The notes below the pieces were generated by a model. That model saw only the letters and a program-made list of their open reading frames with translations, made no database searches and was not told the DNA's origin. Shown here one piece after another: positions 7,042 to 15,466 of a stretch of 28,479 nucleotides of DNA; the stretch's first letter is position 1, and every line of letters starts with the position of its first letter. Source of the stretch: Lentisphaeria bacterium UBA1724 (GTDB taxonomy: Bacteria; Verrucomicrobiota; Lentisphaeria; Oligosphaerales; Oligosphaeraceae); the NCBI GenBank assembly GCA_002315885.1, contig DCIO01000120.1:1-28479 (forward strand), read 5' to 3'. The translations under genes were made by a program, and so were the position numbers.

Positions 7042-8283
7042 ATGGAAATCCAAGAAATTGCTTTACGCGCGCGCGAAGCGTCGCGCGTTTTGGCCGCCAC
7101 CAGCGGCATCGCCCGTGCCAAGGCGTTGAACGCCATGGCCCAGAAGCTCATTGATGTGAAAGCGGAGCTGATTGCCGCCAACCAGGAAGACCTGGCCCAA
7201 GCAAAAGCCGCGGGGATATCCGAGGCCTTCCAGAAGCGCCTGGCGGTCACCGACAAGATTTTCGACTACATGGTGAAGCGTCTCCGTGAAGCCGCCGCCC
7301 TGCCCGATCCCGTGGGACGGGTGCTCTTCGGGCGCACCATGCCCAGCGGTCTGAAGGTCTCCAAGGTCTCCGTGCCCCTGGGAGTCGTCGCCATCATCTA
7401 CGAAGCCCGTCCCAACGTCACCACGGATGCGGCGGCCGTGGCCCTCAAATCCGCCAACGCGGTCATCCTGAAGGGCGGCTCCGAATCCATCCGCTCTAAC
7501 CGTGTTCTGGTGAAGGCCATGCAATCCGCCATCTTGGAAGCGGGTCTTCCCGCAGACACGGTCCAATTCGTGGATTCCACGGACCACGCCGCGGTAGCAG
7601 AGCTCCTCAAGCAGGAAAAATATATCGACGTACTGATTCCCCGCGGTGGAAAGAGTCTCATCAAGGCGGTTTCCGAAAATACACGAATCCCCGTCATCAA
7701 GCACTACGACGGCATCTGCCACCAGTATGTCTCCCCTACCGCAGACCTGGATATGGCGGTGAAAGTGGTAGTGAATTCCAAGACCGAACGCGTGGAAGTC
7801 TGCAATGCCCTGGAAACCCTCCTGGTGGACCAGGCAGTGGCGCCAAACTTCCTGCCCATGGTCAAGAATGCCTTCGATGAAAAGGGCGTGATTCTGAAAG
7901 GATGCGAGAAAACCCGCGCCATCCTGCCTGGCATCGAAACTGCCACCGACGAGGATTGGGACACCGAATACCTGGCACCCATTCTCTCCGTGAAGGTGGT
8001 GGAAAATCTGGATGAAGCCGTCCAGCACATTGCCCAACACGGCAGTGGCCATACCGATGGCATCCTCACCACATCCCTGAAAGAGGCCCGCGAATTCACC
8101 GCAAAAGTGGACTCCGCGTCAGTGCTCATCAATGCCTCCACCAGACTCTCGGGCGGTGGCGACTACGGCATGGGTGCCGTGGTAGGCATCTCCACCGACA
8201 AACTCCACGCACGAGGTCCCGTGGGCCCTGAGGAACTCTGCTCCTATAAGTGGATTGCTGAAGGAGACGGACATCTGAGATAA
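7042..8283 (+). CDS. proA: Glutamate-5-semialdehyde dehydrogenase (gamma-glutamyl phosphate reductase)
   Basis: A 413-residue ProA, the second enzyme of proline synthesis, reducing gamma-glutamyl phosphate to glutamate-5-semialdehyde with NADPH. Length and motifs fit the family: PSGLKVSKVSVPLGVVAIIYEARPNVT in the cofactor-binding half, VILKGGSESIRSN, the catalytic Cys254 in KTERVEVCNALETLL, and the C-terminal ALINASTRLSGGGDYGMG-like segment followed by STDKLHARGPVGPEELCSYKW. No proB or proC lies next to it. ATG 7042 has no clear Shine-Dalgarno. Upstream sequence is repeat-rich and a compact terminator follows the gene. Cytoplasmic. Confidence 0.97.
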   Translation: MEIQEIALRAREASRVLAATSGIARAKALNAMAQKLIDVKAELIAANQEDLAQAKAAGISEAFQKRLAVTDKIFDYMVKRLREAAALPDPVGRVLFGRTMPSGLKVSKVSVPLGVVAIIYEARPNVTTDAAAVALKSANAVILKGGSESIRSNRVLVKAMQSAILEAGLPADTVQFVDSTDHAAVAELLKQEKYIDVLIPRGGKSLIKAVSENTRIPVIKHYDGICHQYVSPTADLDMAVKVVVNSKTERVEVCNALETLLVDQAVAPNFLPMVKNAFDEKGVILKGCEKTRAILPGIETATDEDWDTEYLAPILSVKVVENLDEAVQHIAQHGSGHTDGILTTSLKEAREFTAKVDSASVLINASTRLSGGGDYGMGAVVGISTDKLHARGPVGPEELCSYKWIAEGDGHLR

Positions 8284-8306
8284 CGACACACTCCTCTGTA
8301 GCTGCC

Positions 8307-8358
8307 GCCGTTCGCCGTAGCCGGGCACGTCAGTGCCCGCGGAGCGAACGGCTTTTTT
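8307..8358 (+). terminator. Nested-hairpin terminator after proA
   Basis: Outer arms GCCGTTCGC (8307-8315) and GCGAACGGC (8344-8352) pair over 9 bp and enclose a second hairpin, GGGCAC-GTCA-GTGCCC (8323-8338). Six T follow directly (8353-8358). The structure ends 10 nt before the MFS start codon, so it should isolate the MFS gene from proA readthrough or act on its leader. Confidence 0.75.
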
Positions 8359-8368
8359 CCCTTTTCCC

Positions 8369-9541
8369 ATGAAATTCGACCGTTTTGATTTTTCCGCCTG
8401 TGCGGGCTACACGGGCTACTCCGCCGCAACCCTGGCGTTGCCTGTTGTGCTAGTGCCCATGGCGGCGCAACTGGGCTTCAGCGACTCCGCGGCAGGTGGT
8501 CTACACCTCCTGCGGAGTGCCGTGATGGTGCTGGTGATGCTCTTTTCCGGCGTCCCCGCACGGCGTTTCGGCAAAGGCATGACCCTGGGCTTCTCCCTCA
8601 CCGCCATCGCCACGGGAATGCTTATCTGCTCCTGCGCCCCAAGCTATCTGGCAGTCCTCTGCGGTATCGTGGTTTTGAGCATGGGCAGTGGTCTCAGCGA
8701 GACGCTAGTCTCCTCTTTCATGGCCGACCGGCATCCAGGCCCCGACTCCGGAAAATACATCTCCTACGCCCATAGCTGCTGGGCACTGGGGATGATCCTG
8801 GTGGCAACCCTGGGTGGCTTCCTCCTGCAGCACGGTGTCCCCTGGCGAGCCATCCCACTGGTCATCGGTATCTACTGCATCATCCCACTCAGCATCTACT
8901 TCACCAGCGGTTTTCAGCCAAACACCGCCCCAAAGGTATCCCTCCGTGGTGAAATGGGCGCACTCCTACGCATCCCCTCCTTCTGGCTCTTCCTCTTTGC
9001 CCTCTTCGTTCTGGGTGGCGCAGAACACTGCCTCTTCTTCTGGATGCCCAAATTCATCGAAACCGAACTCCATCAACAGCCTTTACTCAGCGACATGGGC
9101 GTCACCGCCATCGCCCTAGGACTCTTTGTGGGACGCGTTCTCATCGGCGCGGTCCCCAACAAGAAACTCCTCTTCGCCCTGGCGGCTTGTGCGGTGACCG
9201 CGTTGCTCCTGGCTGTCGGCATCGGCTTCGTCACCTCCGTCTGGCTGATGCTGCCCATACTCTTCCTGATCGGCGTAGTAGATGGACCGCTATGGCCATC
9301 TCTGCAATTCTTCTGCGCAGAACACCTCCAGCGCGCAGACAGCACCCCCGTCTATATTCTCCTTCCCCTCATCGGCATCCCGGGTTGCGGCTTCTTTACC
9401 TGGCTCATGGGCATCGCCTCCGACCACCTGGGCCCACAAAAGAGCGTCTGGATGATCCCAGGATGCTACACTGCACTCTGCCTCGCCTTGACCCTTATCA
9501 TCATTGTGATAGTAAATCACCGCAAGCGTCCCACGACGTAG
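8369..9541 (+). CDS. Major facilitator superfamily transporter
   Basis: A 390-residue integral membrane protein with about twelve hydrophobic segments and short polar loops, as expected for an MFS carrier. The loop after the second helix reads GVPARRFGKGMTLG, a degenerate form of the MFS GxxxDrxGrr motif. A central polar loop (FTSGFQPNTAPKVSLRGEMGALLRIP) separates the two six-helix halves, and LGLFVGRVLIGAVPNKKLL is the equivalent loop in the second half. ATG 8369 is used because the frame upstream runs through the terminator. The gene is followed by alaS with an 85-nt gap. Substrate cannot be inferred; the overall layout is reminiscent of FucP/sugar-type or unknown-substrate MFS carriers. 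Confidence 0.85.
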   Translation: MKFDRFDFSACAGYTGYSAATLALPVVLVPMAAQLGFSDSAAGGLHLLRSAVMVLVMLFSGVPARRFGKGMTLGFSLTAIATGMLICSCAPSYLAVLCGIVVLSMGSGLSETLVSSFMADRHPGPDSGKYISYAHSCWALGMILVATLGGFLLQHGVPWRAIPLVIGIYCIIPLSIYFTSGFQPNTAPKVSLRGEMGALLRIPSFWLFLFALFVLGGAEHCLFFWMPKFIETELHQQPLLSDMGVTAIALGLFVGRVLIGAVPNKKLLFALAACAVTALLLAVGIGFVTSVWLMLPILFLIGVVDGPLWPSLQFFCAEHLQRADSTPVYILLPLIGIPGCGFFTWLMGIASDHLGPQKSVWMIPGCYTALCLALTLIIIVIVNHRKRPTT

Positions 9542-9569
9542 CAAATACAGGGTAAATTATCGTATTTGC
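9541..9569. other. 8-bp inverted repeat between MFS and alaS genes
   Basis: GCAAATAC (9541-9548) and GTATTTGC (9562-9569) are perfectly complementary around a 13-nt spacer. The left arm begins on the last base of the MFS stop codon. There is no T tract, so it could be a transcript end, a regulator site or chance. Confidence 0.4.
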
Positions 9570-9626
9570 GCAAATTTGACTTTTCTTCTCATAAAACAAA
9601 TCATCCACAACCAACCTGTTACCATT

Positions 9627-11414
9627 ATGCGTCCGAACATGAATGCGGCAAAACTGCGCCGCCTTTTCCTCGATTTCTTCAAATCCCATGGTCATACCGA
9701 AATCAAGAGCGCTTCTCTGATTCCCGAGAACGACCCCACCTGCCTCTTCACCACCGCGGGCATGCATCCCCTCGTGCCTTACCTCCTGGGACAGAAGCAC
9801 CCCATGGGAACCCGCCTGACCGACGTCCAGAAGTGCCTCCGCACCAACGATATCGACGAAGTCGGCGATCCCTTCCACATGACCTTCTTCGAAATGCTGG
9901 GCAACTGGTCCCTGGGCGACTACTTCAAGGAAGACGCCATCGGCATGTCCTTCGAATTCCTCACCAAGGAACTGGGCTTCAAAGCGGAAGAAATCAAGGT
10001 GACTTGCTTCGCGGGTGACGAGAACGCACCCCGCGACACCGAGGCCGCCGGCATCTGGATGAAGCACGGCATCCCCGAAAAGAATATCTACTTCCTGGGC
10101 AAGGAAGACAACTGGTGGGGTCCCGCGGGACAGTCTGGCCCCTGCGGTCCCGATACCGAAATCTTCGTGCCCGTGGACAAACCCGACTGCGGTCCCAACT
10201 GCGGACCTGCCTGCGGTTGCGGCAAGTGGGTGGAAATCTGGAACAACGTCTTCATGCAGTACAACAAGACCATCGAGGGCAAGTATGAGCTCCTGGAGCA
10301 TCCCAATGTGGATACTGGCATGGGCGTGGAGCGTGTCACCGCGTTCCTGGAGGGCTTCAAGTCCGCCTACCAGACCGAACTCTTCGCGGGACTCTTCAAG
10401 CGCCTGCAGGAACTCACCGGCAATGCCGAGGCGGATTTCAACAACCGCTCCGCGCGCGTCGTGGCAGAGCACATGCGCGCCTCCACCTTCCTGCTGGCTG
10501 ACAACGTGAAGCCCGGCAATGTGGACCAGGGCTACGTCCTGCGCCGTCTGATTCGCCGTGCCATCCGCGAAGCCCGCAAGCTGGGTATGACCGAGGCCTT
10601 CACCGCCAAGATGGCCGATGTGATCATCGAGGAATACAGCGAGTTCTATCCCGAACTGGCCGCCCACAAGGATATCATCCACGAGGAACTGGACCGCGAG
10701 GAGAAGCAGTTCAGCCTGACGCTGGAGAAAGGCACCCGCGAGTTCAACAAGATGATTGACCGCGTGCCTGATTTCGTGGCCAACAAGCAGATTTCCGGTC
10801 GCACTGCCTTCAACCTCTACGAGACCTACGGCTTCCCCATCGAACTCACCGAGGAAATGGCCGCCGAGCGGGGCTTCAAGGTAGATCTGGACGGCTTCAA
10901 GAAGGCCGCTGAAGAGCACCAGAAGCAGTCCCAGGCCGGCGCTGAACAGAAATTCCATGGCGGTCTGGCGGACCACAGCGAAGCCACCGCACAGCTCCAC
11001 ACCGCCACCCACCTCCTGGACCAGGCACTGCGCACCATCCTCTCCGACGAAGTCCACCAGTGCGGTTCCAACATCACCGCTGAGCGTCTTCGTTTCGACT
11101 TCAACTGGCCCGAGAAGATGACTCCCGAGCAGCTCAAGGCAGTGGAAGACCTGGTTAACCAGCAGATCCAGCGCAACCTGCCCGTCATCTGCGAAGAGAT
11201 GTCCATCGAGGATGCCAAGAAGACCAACGCAATTGGTGTCTTCGAAAGCAAGTACGGCGAGCGCGTGAAGGTCTACTCCATCGGCGATTTCTCCAAGGAA
11301 ATCTGTGGTGGTCCCCACGCCAACAACACCTCCGAGCTGGGACACTTCAAGATCATGAAGGAAGAGTCCTCCTCCCGCGGCATCCGCCGTATCAAGGCAA
11401 TCCTGGAGAAGTAA
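9627..11414 (+). CDS. alaS: Alanine--tRNA ligase, short form lacking the editing beta-barrel and C-Ala domain
   Basis: A 595-residue class II synthetase charging tRNA-Ala. The catalytic core is clear (FFKSHGHTEIKSASLIP, TTAGMHPLVPYLLG, HMTFFEMLGNWSLGDYF, PNVDTGMGVERV). A helical tRNA-binding part follows (DQGYVLRRLIRRAIREARKLG, SGRTAFNLYETYGFPIELT). The editing zinc ligands are HTATH (His458, His462) and CGGPH (Cys560, His564). Bacterial AlaRS usually has about 870 residues. Here the glycine-rich beta-barrel that normally precedes the HxxxH motif (TPFYxExGGQxxDxG) is missing, and the chain stops about 30 residues after His564, so DHHA1/C-Ala is absent. A Cys-rich insertion CGPNCGPACGCGKW lies before VEIWNNVFMQYNK. 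Start 9627 or 9639 are both possible. It is the only alaS in the window. The form resembles short AlaRS seen in candidate-phylum bacteria (from memory). Confidence 0.92.
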   Translation: MRPNMNAAKLRRLFLDFFKSHGHTEIKSASLIPENDPTCLFTTAGMHPLVPYLLGQKHPMGTRLTDVQKCLRTNDIDEVGDPFHMTFFEMLGNWSLGDYFKEDAIGMSFEFLTKELGFKAEEIKVTCFAGDENAPRDTEAAGIWMKHGIPEKNIYFLGKEDNWWGPAGQSGPCGPDTEIFVPVDKPDCGPNCGPACGCGKWVEIWNNVFMQYNKTIEGKYELLEHPNVDTGMGVERVTAFLEGFKSAYQTELFAGLFKRLQELTGNAEADFNNRSARVVAEHMRASTFLLADNVKPGNVDQGYVLRRLIRRAIREARKLGMTEAFTAKMADVIIEEYSEFYPELAAHKDIIHEELDREEKQFSLTLEKGTREFNKMIDRVPDFVANKQISGRTAFNLYETYGFPIELTEEMAAERGFKVDLDGFKKAAEEHQKQSQAGAEQKFHGGLADHSEATAQLHTATHLLDQALRTILSDEVHQCGSNITAERLRFDFNWPEKMTPEQLKAVEDLVNQQIQRNLPVICEEMSIEDAKKTNAIGVFESKYGERVKVYSIGDFSKEICGGPHANNTSELGHFKIMKEESSSRGIRRIKAILEK

Positions 11415-11429
11415 CTCAACCTCACCCGA

Positions 11430-11458
11430 CCGCCGTTTTGCCCCCCTGAAAACGGCGG
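11430..11458 (+). terminator. GC-rich hairpin after alaS (possible terminator)
   Basis: CCGCCGTTTT (11430-11439) pairs perfectly with AAAACGGCGG (11449-11458) around a 9-nt loop. There is no T tract after it, so it is either a rho-dependent/3'-stabilising hairpin or an inefficient terminator. It starts 16 nt after the alaS stop. Confidence 0.5.
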
Positions 11459-11472
11459 CCGCCCCCAGAAAA

Positions 11473-11514
11473 ATTGAGCATTGAGCATTGAGAATTGAGA
11501 ATTGAGAATTGAAA
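11473..11514 (+). repeat. Heptanucleotide tandem repeat array reaching the start codon of the M18 aminopeptidase gene
   Basis: Six consecutive 7-nt units: ATTGAGC x2, ATTGAGA x3, ATTGAAA x1. The last A of the array is the A of the ATG at 11514. The array therefore makes up the whole region where a ribosome binding site would sit. The unit is related to those at 17767, 20024, 26684 and 28456. Confidence 0.9.
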
Positions 11515-12773
11515 TGAAGCTTCCCTCCCTCGTAGACTTTCTGAATGCCTCTCCATCGGCTTTCCACTCCACACAGGTCATTCGTGAGACCCTGCTGGCC
11601 AACGACTACACCTGCCTGGATGAGCGCGAGGAATGGAAGCTCATTCCAGGCAATCGATACTTTGTCGTGCGCAACGACTCCAGTATCCTTGCCTTCAATT
11701 TGGCGCCCCTGAACCCGCTTGCAGGAGCACGCTTGGCAATCTGCCATACCGACAGCCCCTCCCTGAAACTCCGTCTCAAGGACGCGCAGCCTCTGGAGGG
11801 GGGACTTCTCAGCATCCCCGTGGAAGTCTATGGTGGCGCAACCATCGCGGTCTGGCTGGACCGCACACTCTGCGTCGCGGGACGAGCATGCTTCCGCGAC
11901 GCCCAGGGCGACCTCCAGATTAAGCTGGTGGATTGCCCACAGGTGCTTGGGACCATCCCCAACCCGCCCCCGCACCTGGTGGACCTCAATGGCGGTTTCA
12001 AGTATAATCCCCAGAAACACCTGGCGGCAGTATTCCCATACGCCACCCTCCAGGAATTCGTTGACGCCCTCACACCCGAGGATTTCCCATGCCAGGACGC
12101 CGACAGTTTCCAGGGTGAACTCTATCTGGCGGACGAGCAAGGCGCCGCGCTTATGGGTGCCCAGGACCAACTGGTTCAGGCCGCCCATTTGGACAACCTA
12201 ACTAGCTGCTTCAGCATCCTTTCCGCACTCTGCGCCGTTCCCGCTCCAACCCGCACCGTCCTGGGCGCATTCTTTGATTTGGAGGAAGTGGGCAACAACT
12301 ACCAGAGCGCAGGAAGCAACTTCCTGCAGAGCACCCTGGCTCGCATCGTCGATGCCCTGGGCGGCAATGCGCAGTCCCTCCCACGCATGATGGCCGATAC
12401 CATCTGCCTCTCCGTGGACGTGGCACACGCATTCCATCCCAACTTCCCCGAATTCTTCGACAAGCCCATGTCCGCCATCCTGGGCAAGGGCCCCACGCTC
12501 AAATATCACGCAAACCAGAACTTTGCGACTACATTGCCCAGTGCCGCACTCCTGAAGGAAATCGCCAAGGAAATCGAAGCGCCCCTCCAGGAATACACCC
12601 CCCGCTCTGATGGCCGCTGCGGTTCCACCATCGGACGCGTGGTCGCCACAAACCTGGGTGTTCCCACCGTGGACATGGGTGTCCCCATCTGGGCCATGCA
12701 TTCCATCCGCGAGACCTGTTCCACCCAGGATGTCATCGCACAGGCGGAAATCATCGCCGCATTCTTCGCGTAA
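11514..12773 (+). CDS. apeB: M18 family aspartyl aminopeptidase
   Basis: A 419-residue cytoplasmic zinc aminopeptidase of family M18 (aspartyl aminopeptidase / yeast aminopeptidase I type), which removes N-terminal acidic or other residues from peptides. The five metal-binding and catalytic blocks are in family order: CHTDSPSLKLR, HLDNLTSCF, FDLEEVGNNYQSAG, SVDVAHAFHPNFPE and MHSIRE. These match the HTDSP, DN, EEVG, D-AHA-HPN and MHSIRE blocks of known members. Length is normal. The start codon is fused to a heptad repeat array and there is no conventional Shine-Dalgarno. The CNNM gene begins 27 nt after the stop. Confidence 0.93.
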   Translation: MKLPSLVDFLNASPSAFHSTQVIRETLLANDYTCLDEREEWKLIPGNRYFVVRNDSSILAFNLAPLNPLAGARLAICHTDSPSLKLRLKDAQPLEGGLLSIPVEVYGGATIAVWLDRTLCVAGRACFRDAQGDLQIKLVDCPQVLGTIPNPPPHLVDLNGGFKYNPQKHLAAVFPYATLQEFVDALTPEDFPCQDADSFQGELYLADEQGAALMGAQDQLVQAAHLDNLTSCFSILSALCAVPAPTRTVLGAFFDLEEVGNNYQSAGSNFLQSTLARIVDALGGNAQSLPRMMADTICLSVDVAHAFHPNFPEFFDKPMSAILGKGPTLKYHANQNFATTLPSAALLKEIAKEIEAPLQEYTPRSDGRCGSTIGRVVATNLGVPTVDMGVPIWAMHSIRETCSTQDVIAQAEIIAAFFA

Positions 12774-12799
12774 TCCACCCTCAAAAATCCCTTATTATT

Positions 12800-14113
12800 T
12801 TGAGCCAACTACTGCCCATCCTAGTCGGAATCGTCGTATTGCTCTCCTTTTCCGCATTCTTCTCGGGTTCGGAGACTGCACTGATGAGCCTCTCCAAGGC
12901 GCAACTGAAGCGCCTGCAGAATGGCTCCAGTGTTGACAGACGCGTCTATAACCTGATGCAGAACACGGATAAAGTGATGGGGACCATCCTCCTGGGAAAT
13001 CTCTTTGTCAACACAATGCTGACCGCATTGACCGCGGAAATCATCGCCCGGCATATTGATTCCCCACTTTGGAGTTCCCTCATCTCCATCGCCGTAGTCA
13101 CCCCGACTCTGATTCTCTTCGGAGAACTGACGCCGAAGGTCAATGGTCTGCATTACAACCTGGGCGTTGCACGTTTCTGCGCCACACCAATCCTATTGCT
13201 CTCCTATCTGCTGGCGCCTTTCCTGCTTATCCTGAAATGCGCAACGCCGCTGATTCGAAAACTGCAAGGGACCGATGCTTCCGAGTCTTCCTGGGGAATG
13301 CTTACCAATGCCGAGCTAGTGGCCACCTTCGATGCCGCCGAATCCACGGGAGCCTCCACCACCCGCGAACACGCGCTTCTGGAGCGAGTCCTGACCTTCG
13401 GCACCATCGAGGCCAAGGAAATCATGGTCCCGAGGCCCAATATCATCGGCATTGATGACTCACTCACCCTGAAAGAGGCCTTCACCATCGCTCAGCAAAA
13501 GCAATTCAGCCATTTCCCCGTCTATCACAACTCCATCGACGAAATCTGGGGCGTGCTGGTATTCACCGACATCCTGCGATACGCGGGAACACCAATGGCT
13601 CAGACCCCACTTGCGTCTTTCCGAAAGGACCTCGAACATCCAGGAGAAACCAAAGGACTCCTCCCCGTCTTGCCCGTGGAATTCATCCCAGGCACCGCAC
13701 GGATTGAACGCGTCCTGGCGGATTTGCGCAAAAAATCCCAATCCATGGCAGTGGTAGTCACTGAATATGGCGGGACCCTCGGTATGGTCACGCGTTCCAT
13801 GATTCTGGAAGAAATCGTAGGACGGTATGCCTTTAGCGGACGAGATACCAACCGACTGCAAAAACACCACGATGGCTTCCTGGCGGATGGCCGCGCACGA
13901 CTCCGATTAGTGGAAGAGGCACTGGGCTTCGACTTCAGCGATACCAACACCGAGACCCTGGCGGGCTATGTCATGGAACGCCTGGGAAAGATACCAGCGG
14001 CGGGTGACTCCTTCCAGGAGAACGGCTACCGCTTCCAGGTTGTCCGCACCGTCGGAAAACTGGCGGCGGCAGTCACCATCACACCCGTAAACCAGGAGGA
14101 GGAAGCCAAATGA
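12800..14113 (+). CDS. CNNM/CorC-HlyC family membrane protein 1 (DUF21 + CBS pair + CorC_HlyC domain)
   Basis: A 437-residue membrane protein of the CNNM/CorC family, linked in other bacteria to Mg2+ efflux. Domains in order: DUF21/CNNM membrane domain (about 1-190) with SAFFSGSETALMSLSKAQL and the conserved GELTPK; a CBS-domain pair (about 200-330, EIMVPRPNIIGI ... FPVYHNSIDEIWGVLVFTDIL); and a C-terminal CorC_HlyC domain (about 345-430, HHDGFLADGRARLRLVEEALG). TTG 12800 is taken as the start because the first hydrophobic helix begins immediately after it and no ATG precedes the SETA motif. The end overlaps the next, paralogous gene by ATGA. Ion specificity is not determined. Confidence 0.9.
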   Translation: MSQLLPILVGIVVLLSFSAFFSGSETALMSLSKAQLKRLQNGSSVDRRVYNLMQNTDKVMGTILLGNLFVNTMLTALTAEIIARHIDSPLWSSLISIAVVTPTLILFGELTPKVNGLHYNLGVARFCATPILLLSYLLAPFLLILKCATPLIRKLQGTDASESSWGMLTNAELVATFDAAESTGASTTREHALLERVLTFGTIEAKEIMVPRPNIIGIDDSLTLKEAFTIAQQKQFSHFPVYHNSIDEIWGVLVFTDILRYAGTPMAQTPLASFRKDLEHPGETKGLLPVLPVEFIPGTARIERVLADLRKKSQSMAVVVTEYGGTLGMVTRSMILEEIVGRYAFSGRDTNRLQKHHDGFLADGRARLRLVEEALGFDFSDTNTETLAGYVMERLGKIPAAGDSFQENGYRFQVVRTVGKLAAAVTITPVNQEEEAK

Positions 14114-15465
14114 TTATCCTCGGCACTCTACTGGTTATCCTGCTCATTCTCATGGCGGCATTCTACAGTGGCACTGAGACCGCCATGACTAGCGCCAGCC
14201 GCACCTGGATTGCCGACAAGGCCAAAAAGGGCGATGGCAGCGCACGCATCGCGCTCACTTTCCTGGAAGACGGAGAAAAACTCCTGGGGACCGTCCTCAT
14301 CGGCAACAACATCACACACGTCTGCCTGACTACCCTCACGCGTCTTATCATCGGTGTCATCATCTACAAAGTCGCCAGCATCTCGCCAGAAGAGACGAGC
14401 TGGGACGAATGGCTTACCTCTGCCATCCTCACCCCCGTGGTCCTCATCTTCGGTGAGGTCATTCCCAAGGCGTTGGGACGCAGCAAGGCCAATACTCTCA
14501 CCCTCCTTGCCGCAAGACCACTCTATCTGACAGAGATCATCCTGAAACCCGCCGTCTTGCTGATGGGCTGGCTGACACGCGTTCTTTCCCCCAAAAAGCA
14601 AGAAAACGATGAACTCAATGCCGCCAAGCACTCCGCCCGAGAGGACATGAAGATTATCGCCGAGATGGCGGCGGAACAGGGCCTTGTAAACCGCCAAGCA
14701 GGCGAAATGCTCCAGAGCGTGCTGGAATTGGAGAGTCGTCCTGTGGAAACCGCCATGGTTCCCTTGATTGAAGTGCGGTCCCTCCCCGAGACCGCCTCCG
14801 TCTTTGATGCGCTGGCCCTCTCTGCGGAAAGCGGCTTCATGCACATCCCCGTCTATCGGGACCGTGTTGACCGCATCATTGGCATCGTCAACTGCCGCGA
14901 TTTGCTCATGTATCAGAACGCCAATGAATATGAGATTTCCTTCGTGAAGCAGCCCATCGCGCCCATGATTAACCGCAAGGTGATCTTCGTGCCCGAATCC
15001 CAACCCGTCAACATCACCCTGGAAACCCTGCGACAGTCCTCCACCCATGTAGCAATCGTGGTTGACGAATATGGCGGCGTTTCAGGCATGATTACCATCG
15101 AGGACCTGGCGGAACTCATCGTAGGAAACCTCAATGACGAACGAGCCACCGAAGAACTCTATGCCATCCAACGCATTGCCGACAACGCATTCCTCTGCAG
15201 CGGTCGCATGGAAGTCCGCGAACTGGAAGAATACCTGGGCATTGACATCCCAAATACGGGCTTCGAAACCGCCGCGGGATTGGTCATGAAACTAGCGGGA
15301 CGCATTCCCGAGCCAGGCGAAAAACTGCACTATCGTCAATTTGAGATTACCGTCCTCCAGGTGGAGGAACATCGCATTGCCAAATTGAAATTCCAAAAAG
15401 AGGCCAATGGGCGGAATTCTTCCAGTGCCACGGCCACTGTATCATCCCAAGGAGCAACAGAATAA
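14110..15465 (+). CDS. CNNM/CorC-HlyC family membrane protein 2 (paralogue in tandem)
   Basis: A 451-residue protein with the same three-part architecture as its upstream neighbour. The membrane domain has MAAFYSGTETAMTSASRTW and GEVIPKALG. The CBS pair runs from VETAMVPLIEVRSLP to VVDEYGGVSGMITIEDLAELIVG, and a CorC_HlyC tail has CSGRMEVRELEEYLGI. Start and stop overlap in ATGA, so the two are very likely translationally coupled and may work as a heteromer. The two sequences are clearly diverged (GELTPK vs GEVIPK, different loops), so the duplication is old. A Ser/Thr-rich tail (NGRNSSSATATVSSQGATE) ends the protein. metY starts 1 nt after the stop codon. Confidence 0.9.
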   Translation: MIILGTLLVILLILMAAFYSGTETAMTSASRTWIADKAKKGDGSARIALTFLEDGEKLLGTVLIGNNITHVCLTTLTRLIIGVIIYKVASISPEETSWDEWLTSAILTPVVLIFGEVIPKALGRSKANTLTLLAARPLYLTEIILKPAVLLMGWLTRVLSPKKQENDELNAAKHSAREDMKIIAEMAAEQGLVNRQAGEMLQSVLELESRPVETAMVPLIEVRSLPETASVFDALALSAESGFMHIPVYRDRVDRIIGIVNCRDLLMYQNANEYEISFVKQPIAPMINRKVIFVPESQPVNITLETLRQSSTHVAIVVDEYGGVSGMITIEDLAELIVGNLNDERATEELYAIQRIADNAFLCSGRMEVRELEEYLGIDIPNTGFETAAGLVMKLAGRIPEPGEKLHYRQFEITVLQVEEHRIAKLKFQKEANGRNSSSATATVSSQGATE

Positions 15466-15466
15466 C

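Noticed and set aside
9501..12188. A 2.7-kb open frame on the - strand (about 895 codons)
   Set aside because: It is antisense to alaS, part of apeB and the intergenic heptad array; the array translates into a NSQFSILNAQ-like artefact. No family resemblance.
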